From the NCBI GenBank assembly GCA_964470375.1, contig CAYYCP010000117.1:1-5820 (forward strand): DNA of 5,820 nt, in the 5' to 3' direction. The DNA is from CAYNQK01 sp964470375. Its GTDB lineage: Bacteria > Spirochaetota > Spirochaetia > Treponematales > JBGSOB01. This document shows, in pieces, positions 1-4,961 of this stretch (position 1 is its first letter; each line of letters opens with the position of its first letter). The position numbers and the translations under genes were made by a program. The notes beneath the pieces were generated by a model. The model did no database searches and was not told the origin of the DNA. It was given only the letters and a program-made list of their open reading frames with translations.

Positions 1-65
1 AATTCTCCTGTTCTTGTCCACCACCATCAGTTCCTCCTGAAGTGATGGTCGGTAGATTGTCTTAA

Positions 66-487
66 GTAGCCCAAACGGGGAGAATTGAGCAGTTACACTG
101 GTACGGAAAAAAATACGATGCACTTTCTTATGACTAGAAAGGTAATTACTACTTCATGAAGAGGAATGACCTCTACTACCTCGGCCGCACCTGGGGCTAT
201 GAAACCCTCCTCGAGGGGCGGACGAAGAAGGGAATCACCCTCTACCTCCATCCGTGGAGCGACGAATTCATCATCAATACAATCTGCCCAACACCAAGGT
301 GACGATCCAGGAGAAGACCTTGCAGAAGGAAAAGATCGACGGCATCCGCTCACCCTGGTAAAAGGTGAATGTCGGCAAGGGTTATGTGGGCTGGGTCCAC
401 GGGAGCGGCATAAGCGTACAGGGAGATACAGGGGATCTCCTCGTGTTCGACAGCCCGGTACTGAAGAAACGAGGGCTCAAGGAGTAG
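66..487 (+). pseudogene. Decayed SH3-like domain protein gene (frameshift plus in-frame stops)
   Basis: A coherent protein can be read only by changing frame and passing stops. In one frame, from 66, it reads VAQTGRIEQLHWYGKKYDAL, then a TAG at 135-137, then NYYFMKRNDLYYLGRTWGYE (from 144) and on to about 275. Around 276-281 sense moves to another frame that starts NLPNTKV at 281. It meets TAA at 359-361, where a Tyr codon would give the usual SPWYKV pattern, and continues VNVGKGYVGWVHGSGISV to TAG at 485-487. A Trp-Tyr-Lys-Val strand followed by GYVGWVHG is the hallmark of bacterial SH3-like domains, usually found in exported proteins. The 5' end is uncertain: TAA at 63-65 precedes the readable part, and a different frame from base 2 reads ILLFLSTTISSS, which could be a relic of a signal peptide. 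ATG at 156 opens only a 48-codon fragment. Sequencing error could mimic the frameshift, but three or more separate lesions favour real decay. Confidence 0.6.
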
Positions 488-515
488 GAGTGCTCTGTAG
501 AGGATGAAAGCGGTG

Positions 516-547
516 AAAAAAGCCTTACCCGAAGCTGAGTGTAAGGC
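516..547 (-). terminator. Candidate intrinsic terminator, minus strand
   Basis: A perfect 7-bp stem (GCCTTAC at 522-528 with GTAAGGC at 541-547) encloses a 12-base loop. Read on the minus strand, it is followed at once by six T residues (521-516). There is no T run on the plus-strand side, so it should act only on leftward transcripts. The only minus-strand gene upstream of it in this window is rnhA, whose stop lies about 270 bases away, so it may end the TM2-PC4-rnhA transcript after a long 3' region. The large loop makes it a medium-strength candidate. Confidence 0.5.
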
Positions 548-617
548 AAAACGAAAATAGCGAACGAATTGAGAACCAGTCTAGTCTGCCCGGTAGCGAA
601 GGCGACCTAGGCACCAT

Positions 618-785
618 TCGTGCCTGAGCGGATCAATAATGAATGCGCGCGGGTGGCGGGGGAATGCATGACGAACGATTCCGCACGTTGGGCCCTAACA
701 TTCTACCTGAAAAGGAGGACTAGTGAGGCATGCATTCCCCCGCCAGGCCCCGCGCATATTACGAAGGTACTCCGCTCAGGCACGA
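618..785. repeat. Nested 168-bp inverted repeat, possible MITE-like element or structured RNA
   Basis: The outer arms are a perfect 15-base inverted pair, TCGTGCCTGAGCGGA at 618-632 against its complement at 771-785. The inner arms are a perfect 17-base pair, TGGCGGGGGAATGCATG at 654-670 against 729-745, extended outward by a partly matching GCGCG-rich block (645-653 and 746-755). Between outer and inner blocks the arms differ (12-13 bases left, 15 right). Each side therefore looks like a diverged copy of one sequence of about 55 bases, placed head to head around a 58-base centre (671-728). The centre holds a near-palindrome, GTTGGGCCCTAAC (687-699), and an AAAGGAGG run (711-718). It could be a small non-autonomous transposable element with long terminal inverted repeats, or encode an RNA with a long interrupted hairpin. 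I see no flanking target duplication and no transposase. Confidence 0.7.
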
Positions 786-820
786 GGGAACCAAAGCTCC
801 CCCTTCGCTCCCGAACAGCC

Positions 821-1306
821 TCAGCTCCCGCGCTTGATTCGCTCGCCCAGGAGCGCATCGCACCTTTCATTCAACTCATCCCCTGCGTGGCCCTTTACCC
901 AGTGCCAGCTAGGTCCCAGGCGGGCGTCCAGGGCGTCCAGGACCTCCCAGAGCTCGCGGTTCTTGACCGGGTCCTTGTCGGCGGTGCGCCAGCCATTCCG
1001 CTTCCAAGCCTTGATCCACTGGGTGATGCCGTTCTTGACGTACTGGCTGTCGGTGTGGACGGCTATGCCGCCAGGCGCGAGCCCGGGCAGGCCCTCAACC
1101 CGCCTGAGGGCGGCTATGACGGCGCTGAGCTCCATGCGGTTGTTGGTGGTGGCCGGCTCGAAGCCCGAATCCTCTATCTCCAGGCCCGAAGCTCGGATGA
1201 CGTAGGCCCAGGCCCCCGGACCGGGATTTCCGGAACAGCCCCCGTCCGTGTAAATATCGACCACGCCTCGCTCAGTCCGCGGCGCGGGCCCCGCCCGGGC
1301 CCCCAT
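821..1306 (-). CDS. rnhA: Ribonuclease HI
   Basis: Ribonuclease HI cuts the RNA strand of RNA:DNA hybrids in the cytoplasm, removing R-loops and helping clear Okazaki primers. All family landmarks are present. Numbered from the ATG at 1306 they are IYTDGGCSGNPGPG with Asp21, NNRMEL with Glu59, TDSQYV with Asp86, and WHWVKGHAG with His140 followed by Asp150 in NERCDAL. These match the DEDD set plus the catalytic His of E. coli RNase HI. The basic handle segment, around WIKAWKRNGW (97-106), is also present, as in the E. coli-type enzyme. The ATG at 1306 lies inside the upstream PC4-like gene (35-base overlap) and has a GGA 5 bases before it. A GTG at 1264 would give 147 residues starting MVDIYTDGG, closer to the normal family N-terminus. 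The first 14 residues of the longer form look like out-of-frame translation of the upstream gene's end, so the start is unsettled. It is the last gene of the minus-strand cluster. Confidence 0.96.
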   Translation of the reverse strand: MGARAGPAPRTERGVVDIYTDGGCSGNPGPGAWAYVIRASGLEIEDSGFEPATTNNRMELSAVIAALRRVEGLPGLAPGGIAVHTDSQYVKNGITQWIKAWKRNGWRTADKDPVKNRELWEVLDALDARLGPSWHWVKGHAGDELNERCDALLGERIKRGS

Positions 1307-1529
1307 TGGCTTCCAGGTCTGCCTTGAGGAGCTGTATCAGAGCCTGGGCATCCTCTTTGGAGAGGGTCACTCCCTTGCCCATCTTCTCGTGGTCAGGATC
1401 CCAGTCGCGCAAGTCGTACTTGGGCTCGCGCTTGTTCCAGGAAACCACGTTCAGCTCCCGCTTCCAGCCCCGCCCTGCCTCGGACAGGACGCCGATATGC
1501 CTGACGATCACGAATTCTATCTCCGACAT
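1272..1529 (-). CDS. PC4/YdbC-type single-stranded nucleic-acid-binding protein
   Basis: This is an 85-residue protein of the PC4 (transcriptional coactivator p15) fold as found in bacterial YdbC-like proteins. The family forms dimers that bind single-stranded DNA and may act in transcription or in protecting ssDNA. Family-like features are IVRHIGVLSE (8-17), GWKRELNVVSWN (21-32), PKYDLRDWDPDHEKMGKG (36-53) and a closing helix, LSKEDAQALIQLL (56-68), arranged as a four-strand sheet plus helix. The tail after it is short, Gly/Ala-rich and probably disordered. The start is well supported: AAGGAG at 1537-1542 sits 7 bases upstream of the ATG. It lies 58 bases after the TM2 gene on the same strand, and rnhA begins inside or just after its 3' end, so the two are probably translationally coupled. 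The family assignment rests on recalled sequence pattern. Confidence 0.85.
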   Translation of the reverse strand: MSEIEFVIVRHIGVLSEAGRGWKRELNVVSWNKREPKYDLRDWDPDHEKMGKGVTLSKEDAQALIQLLKADLEANGGPGGARAAD

Positions 1530-1536
1530 CTCATCT

Positions 1537-1542
1537 CTCCTT
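1537..1542 (-). promoter_or_regulatory. Shine-Dalgarno site of the PC4-like gene
   Basis: AAGGAG on the minus strand, 7 bases before the ATG at 1529. It is the clearest ribosome site of the left cluster and fixes that start. Confidence 0.8.
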
Positions 1543-1552
1543 GGCAGAGATC

Positions 1553-1572
1553 GCCCGGATCACGCGCCGGGC
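1553..1572 (-). other. Small intergenic hairpin between the TM2 and PC4-like genes
   Basis: GCCCGG (1553-1558) and CCGGGC (1567-1572) form a perfect 6-bp stem with an 8-base loop in the 58-base gap. No T run follows on the minus strand, so it is not an intrinsic terminator. It could be an mRNA processing or stabilising hairpin, or chance in GC-rich DNA. Confidence 0.3.
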
Positions 1573-1587
1573 TTCGAGGCGGGGGGC

Positions 1588-2091
1588 TCAGAGCTCCACG
1601 AAGTCCCCGGCCCCTTCCTTCTGGAATTCCGGGAAGACGTAGACCACCACCCCGTTGGTGCGGATGCGCATCTCGGCGAAGCCCTTGGCAGCCAGCTTGT
1701 CCAGGGCGGTCTTGGCCGCGTCCAGGGATATATCGCCCTCCAGGGCCGCCTCGCTGGCGGTCACGTAGCCCGCATTGCGGCGGGCGCACTTGAGGATGAC
1801 CCTCTCAAGGCTCTCGCGGCGAGGCGCGGCCGCCTCGGCTTGGTCCGCCGGCATGGTCAGCCTGACCGGGGCCTGGCCGGCTACGGCTGCGCGGTAGTAA
1901 GCGCGCATGTTGGCCTCGCGCACCTGGGCCGGCAGGGTCACCAAGTCGTAGAGGGCGCCGATGCCGAAGAGGCCGCCGGTGAAGATCCACAGAATTCCGC
2001 TGCCGATCTTCCCTAGGTAGAGCCGGTGGACCCCTGAGAGCCCCACCAGGCTGAGAAGCCAGAATAGATAGGCCTTCCCAATATCGTACAT
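1588..2091 (-). CDS. TM2-domain membrane protein with C-terminal winged-helix-like domain
   Basis: This is a 167-residue protein. Residues 1-55 form a TM2 domain: a first hydrophobic segment (about 8-21), the LSGVHRLYLGK turn (18-28) with the family's G-x-H-x-x-Y-L-G pattern, a second hydrophobic segment (about 31-47), then YDLVTLP (48-54) with the conserved Asp. A charged, Ala-rich linker (55-92) leads to a cytosolic domain (93-156) of helix-helix-helix-hairpin layout. In it, VTASEAALEGDISLDAAKTA is followed by a recognition-like helix and a final strand pair ending VVVYVFPEF, resembling a degenerate winged helix. The function of this architecture is not known to me; an envelope-linked regulatory or adaptor role is a guess. 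ATG at 2091 is chosen because the TM2 domain begins right after it, although the frame stays open upstream to about 2346 over the 5' part of asnS. No Shine-Dalgarno precedes it; TATATT lies just upstream. First gene of the minus-strand cluster. Confidence 0.88.
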   Translation of the reverse strand: MYDIGKAYLFWLLSLVGLSGVHRLYLGKIGSGILWIFTGGLFGIGALYDLVTLPAQVREANMRAYYRAAVAGQAPVRLTMPADQAEAAAPRRESLERVILKCARRNAGYVTASEAALEGDISLDAAKTALDKLAAKGFAEMRIRTNGVVVYVFPEFQKEGAGDFVEL

Positions 2092-2097
2092 AAGGCT

Positions 2098-2103
2098 AAT
2101 ATA
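2098..2103 (-). promoter_or_regulatory. Candidate -10 box (TATATT) for the TM2-PC4-rnhA cluster
   Basis: TATATT on the minus strand ends 6 bases before the ATG at 2091, in otherwise GC-rich DNA. There is no recognisable -35 at 16-18 bases and no Shine-Dalgarno between it and the ATG. If it is real, transcription would begin at or next to the start codon, giving a leaderless or nearly leaderless mRNA. Confidence 0.3.
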
Positions 2104-2150
2104 GCATGCCTGACGGCTCTGCGGCGAGCGCTTCCCGCCCCGGCCTGCGC

Positions 2151-2180
2151 TTCCCATTCCGCCGCGCTTCGGGCTATGCT
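2151..2180 (+). promoter_or_regulatory. Weak candidate promoter for asnS
   Basis: TTCCCA (2151-2156) and TATGCT (2175-2180) are 18 bases apart in the 108-base divergent gap. The start point would fall near 2187, just before the Shine-Dalgarno, giving a leader of about 13 bases. The -35 match is poor. Confidence 0.22.
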
Positions 2181-2187
2181 GGGAGAA

Positions 2188-2192
2188 AGGAG
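2188..2192 (+). promoter_or_regulatory. Shine-Dalgarno site deciding the asnS start
   Basis: AGGAG, within AGAAAGGAG, lies 7 bases before the ATG at 2200. The in-frame ATG at 2176 lies upstream of this site and has none of its own, so 2200 is preferred. Confidence 0.75.
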
Positions 2193-2199
2193 TCGATGC

Positions 2200-3597
2200 A
2201 TGCTGTGCAAGAGGATTTCGGAGCTGCTGGCCGAGAAGGCCGAAGGTCAGACTATCACCGCCAATGGCTGGGTACGGACGAAGCGGGAGGCCAAGAACGC
2301 CTGCTTCCTGGAGCTCAACGACGGCTCCTGCCTCAAGGGCATCCAATGCGTGGTGGATATGGGAAAGGCCTCCGGCACCGGCCTGGCCGATGCCCTGGCA
2401 CTGATCCAGACCGGGGCCAGCCTGAGCGTCGACGGGATTCTAGTTCCCTCCCCCGCTGCCGGTCAGGCTTCAGAGATCCAAGTGGCTTCCATCAGGGTCC
2501 TGGGCCAGGCTGATCCCGAGTCCTACCCCCTCCAGAAGAAGGCCCACTCGCTGGAATTCCTCCGCGAGATATCGCACCTACGCGCCCGCACCAACACCTT
2601 CGGCGCTGTCACCCGCGTACGCTCCCAACTCTCCTTCGCCATCCACTCCTTCTTCAACGAGCGCGGCTTCCAGCTGGTGCATACTCCCATTATCACCGCC
2701 AGCGACTGCGAGGGCGCTGGGGAGATGTTCCAAGTGACCACTCTTGACCTGGAAGCCCTGGCCAAGTCCGGGAAACCTGTGGACTACACCCAGGACTTCT
2801 TCGGCAAGAAAGCCGGGCTGACGGTCTCCGGCCAGCTCAACGGTGAAACCTACGCGACCGCCCTGGGGCGCATCTACACCTTCGGGCCCACTTTCAGGGC
2901 CGAGAATTCCAACACCACCAAGCATCTGGCGGAATTCTGGATGATAGAGCCTGAGATGGCCTTCGCCCGCCTGGAGGAGGACATGGTCCTGGCCGAGGAC
3001 TTCCTCAAGTACCTCTTCGGCTGGGTCCTGGACAAGTGCGCCCAGGACATGGAATTCTTCGAGAGCCGCGTGCAGAAAGGCGTCATAGCCACCCTGGAGA
3101 AGGTGCGCTCGTCAGCCTTCGTCCACCTGAGTTATACCGATGCGGTCAAGGAACTGGAGAAGAAAGCCGCCGACTTCGAGTTCAAGCCCTTCTGGGGCTG
3201 CGATCTCCAGAGCGAGCACGAGAAGCACCTGGCCGAGAACGTAGCCGGGGGACCGGTCATCGTCACCGACTACCCGCGCGAGATCAAGGCCTTCTATATG
3301 AAGCAGAACCCTGACGGCAAGACGGTGCGGGCCATGGATGTCCTGGTGCCGCGCCTGGGCGAGATCATCGGCGGCTCCGAGCGCGAGGAGAATCTCGCGG
3401 CCCTGGAGGCCGAGATCAAGCGGAGGGGCATGCGCGTCGAGGACTACTGGTGGTACCTGGACCTCAGGCGTTTCGGCACCGTCCCGCACGCGGGCTTCGG
3501 CCTGGGCTTCGAACGCCTCATCCAGTACGTTACCGGAATGGCCAATATCCGCGACGTCATCCCCTATCCGCGCGCCTCCAAGCAGGCGGATTTCTGA
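2200..3597 (+). CDS. asnS: Asparaginyl-tRNA synthetase
   Basis: A class IIb aminoacyl-tRNA synthetase that charges tRNA-Asn with asparagine using ATP in the cytosol. The 465 residues match the E. coli-type enzyme (about 466) from end to end. An N-terminal OB-fold anticodon-binding domain (about 16-110, containing ANGWVRTKREAK) leads through LREISHLRARTN into the catalytic core. Motif 1 includes Pro163 in HTPIITASD, followed by EGAGEMF. LTVSGQLNGETYA and motif 2, FGPTFRAENSNT with FRAE at 232-235, follow. Then come KAFYMKQNPDGKTV and GEIIGGSEREE, and motif 3 is GFGLGFERL at 432-440 with the ATP-binding Arg439. The end, NIRDVIPYPRASKQADF, is also family-typical. GEIIGGSxRE and the overall match favour AsnRS over AspRS or LysRS. 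Start at 2200 is set by AGGAG. It is transcribed away from the TM2 cluster and followed after 7 bases by the carboxypeptidase gene. No defects seen. Confidence 0.98.
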   Translation: MLCKRISELLAEKAEGQTITANGWVRTKREAKNACFLELNDGSCLKGIQCVVDMGKASGTGLADALALIQTGASLSVDGILVPSPAAGQASEIQVASIRVLGQADPESYPLQKKAHSLEFLREISHLRARTNTFGAVTRVRSQLSFAIHSFFNERGFQLVHTPIITASDCEGAGEMFQVTTLDLEALAKSGKPVDYTQDFFGKKAGLTVSGQLNGETYATALGRIYTFGPTFRAENSNTTKHLAEFWMIEPEMAFARLEEDMVLAEDFLKYLFGWVLDKCAQDMEFFESRVQKGVIATLEKVRSSAFVHLSYTDAVKELEKKAADFEFKPFWGCDLQSEHEKHLAENVAGGPVIVTDYPREIKAFYMKQNPDGKTVRAMDVLVPRLGEIIGGSEREENLAALEAEIKRRGMRVEDYWWYLDLRRFGTVPHAGFGLGFERLIQYVTGMANIRDVIPYPRASKQADF

Positions 3598-3604
3598 TCC
3601 GCCC

Positions 3605-4864
3605 ATGCCCATGGGAAACTCCCGCGCCCGCATCGTCCCTGCCGGTTTGCACCTGTGGCTGTGCCTCTGCCTCGGCCTTTCCGAACCGGCCATGGCCGAG
3701 GCGGCCTTTCCGCCCTATCCGGATGCCCCGACCCTCCAGGCCCGCTCGGCCATCCTCATGGATGCCGCCACCGGGGACGTCCTCTTCGAACTCTCGCCCG
3801 GCCTCGAGATCCCGCCGGCCTCCCTCACCAAGCTCATGACCATCCACTTGGCCTACAAGGCCATTCAGGAGGGTCGTTTCAGCCTTGACAGCCCCATCCC
3901 CATCCATGCCGAAGACTGCTATCCCGACTTACCCTACCGCTCCAGCCTGTTGTTCCTTGGCCCGGGCATGCGCGTGAGCCTGGGTGAACTCCTCCTGGGC
4001 ATGGCCGTCCCCTCCGGCAATGACGCTGCCTTCGCCGTGGCCCGGGCCCTTTCCGGCAGCATAGAGGACTTCGCCCGCGAGATGAACCGCGAGGCCCGCG
4101 CAATGGGCCTGACCCTGACCCGATTCACCGAGCCCTCGGGCCTCTCCGAGCATAACATGACTACGGCCGCCGAATTCGCCGTATTTTGCCGGCAATACAT
4201 CCTCCTCCACCCCCAGGCCCTCGCCGATCTGCATTCGGTGCGCAGCCTGGCTTTCCCCCTCCTGCGCAACATGCCCGAGGGCTTCTCGGGCCAGGTGCGC
4301 CCGGTGGTCCAGGATAACCGCAACCTTCTCCTCTGGGACTATCCCGGCTGCGACGGTCTCAAAACCGGTTACATCGATGAGTCCGGCTACAACATCGCCC
4401 TGACGGCCATGCGCGACGGAACCCGCCTCATCGCCGTCATCCTGGGGGGCTATGGGGCCAGCACAGCCGAGGGCAGCCGTACCCGGGCGGACAACGGCTC
4501 CCGCCTCCTGGACTATGGCTTCTCGCATTTCAAGACCCTGCGCCCGAAGGTAGTCTCATTGGAGCCCATACGCCTCTACAAGGGCCGGGCCGATCAAGTC
4601 AGGCTCGAGCCCGGGGCTGAGCTCGTCCTGACCGCGCGCCAGGAAGATCTCGCCTCCATGAGCGTGCGCGTGGAGCGCGACCGCTGGGCCCTGGCCCCCC
4701 TCGCGAAGGGCAGCCAGGTAGGCGAAATCATCGTCAGCGCGGATGGCCGCCTGGTGAAACGCTTCCCCCTGGTCACCGCCGAGGAGGCCGTGAAGGGTAA
4801 CCCCCTGAAGTGCCTCTGGCACTCCATCATCTTGATCTTCAAGGGCAAGGCCCGCCGCTCCTGA
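3605..4864 (+). CDS. D-alanyl-D-alanine carboxypeptidase (peptidase S11, PBP5/DacF type)
   Basis: A low-molecular-mass penicillin-binding protein that removes the terminal D-Ala from peptidoglycan pentapeptides outside the inner membrane. The 419-residue product has a signal peptide with an Arg-containing start, the hydrophobic core LHLWLCLCLGL, and a likely cleavage after AMA (29-31). The three active-site motifs are intact: SxxK as Ser73-Leu-Thr-Lys76 in PPASLTKLMT, SxN as Ser137-Gly-Asn139 in AVPSGNDAA, and KTG at 253-255 in GLKTGYIDESGYN. A beta-rich C-terminal domain of PBP5 type follows, ending in the hydrophobic/basic tail LWHSIILIFKGKARRS, suited to a membrane anchor. The open frame extends upstream inside asnS, but that part is out-of-frame shadow. 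ATG at 3605 or 3611 gives a proper signal peptide. Neither has a Shine-Dalgarno at normal spacing, so reinitiation after the asnS stop 7 bases upstream is likely. It is equivalent to dacA/dacF-class genes; the exact orthologue cannot be named. Confidence 0.95.
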   Translation: MPMGNSRARIVPAGLHLWLCLCLGLSEPAMAEAAFPPYPDAPTLQARSAILMDAATGDVLFELSPGLEIPPASLTKLMTIHLAYKAIQEGRFSLDSPIPIHAEDCYPDLPYRSSLLFLGPGMRVSLGELLLGMAVPSGNDAAFAVARALSGSIEDFAREMNREARAMGLTLTRFTEPSGLSEHNMTTAAEFAVFCRQYILLHPQALADLHSVRSLAFPLLRNMPEGFSGQVRPVVQDNRNLLLWDYPGCDGLKTGYIDESGYNIALTAMRDGTRLIAVILGGYGASTAEGSRTRADNGSRLLDYGFSHFKTLRPKVVSLEPIRLYKGRADQVRLEPGAELVLTARQEDLASMSVRVERDRWALAPLAKGSQVGEIIVSADGRLVKRFPLVTAEEAVKGNPLKCLWHSIILIFKGKARRS

Positions 4865-4910
4865 GCGCCTCCCCTCTTCGGTAGCATTGATCGCCATACC
4901 ACGATGGCAT

Positions 4911-4939
4911 AAAAAAAGCGGGAGCCCTGGGGCTTCCGC
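4911..4939 (-). terminator. Intrinsic terminator of the lipoprotein gene
   Basis: A 9-10 bp GC-rich stem (GCGGGAGCC at 4918-4926 with GGCTTCCGC at 4931-4939, one G-T wobble, CTGG loop) is followed on the minus strand by seven T residues (4917-4911). It lies 22 bases after the stop of the leftward lipoprotein gene. On the plus strand there is no T run after the stem, so it is not an efficient intrinsic terminator for the converging carboxypeptidase gene. Confidence 0.85.
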
Positions 4940-4961
4940 GGTTTCCGCCTTTGAGCGCGGC

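Larger units (their letters stand above)
488..820. other. Gene-poor stretch between the decayed SH3-like gene and rnhA
   Basis: No open frame here has a believable product on either strand. Frames running rightwards from 620 or 723 are open only because they lie antisense to rnhA. The stretch holds the terminator candidate at 516-547, a small perfect hairpin AGGCAC/GTGCCT at 609-626, and the nested inverted repeat at 618-785. Base composition changes from mixed near 490-600 to strongly GC-rich from about 640. Confidence 0.6.

Noticed and set aside
1..27. Start of a leftward gene running out of the window: AGGAGG-like site at 33-38 and ATG at 27 giving MVVDKNRRI
   Set aside because: Only nine codons are visible, and the same stretch may be the 5' remnant of the plus-strand SH3-like gene. 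The evidence is too slight for a feature.
590..632. rRNA- or tRNA-like fragment (CGGTAGCGAAGGCGACC resembles a 16S phrase)
   Set aside because: The resemblance covers only a few bases and no flanking rRNA sequence or cloverleaf is present.
681..705. Integron attC site: GTTGGGC at 687-693 fits the GTTRRRY core
   Set aside because: No partner RYYYAAC core is found at a suitable distance. The adjacent CCTAAC only makes a short palindrome, and no integrase or cassette array is seen.
618..785. Retron or group II intron RNA
   Set aside because: No reverse transcriptase frame is present nearby, and no domain V or msr/msd-specific pattern was recognised.
620..1327. Long rightward open frames across 620-1327 and 723-1205
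   Set aside because: They lie antisense to rnhA, which has every catalytic residue. The frames are low-complexity Arg/Pro/Ser-rich shadows of GC-rich coding DNA.
2092..2346. N-terminal extension of the TM2 protein (open frame continues upstream to 2346)
   Set aside because: The extension overlaps the start of asnS on the other strand and has no domain character. The TM2 domain starts at the ATG at 2091.
3338..3604. N-terminal extension of the carboxypeptidase inside asnS
   Set aside because: It is an Arg/Ser/Pro-rich out-of-frame shadow of conserved asnS coding sequence. A normal signal peptide starts at 3605.
4893..4908. Terminator for the carboxypeptidase gene (GCCAT/ATGGC hairpin)
   Set aside because: The stem is only 5 bp and is followed on the plus strand by an A run, not T, so it is not a convincing plus-strand terminator.
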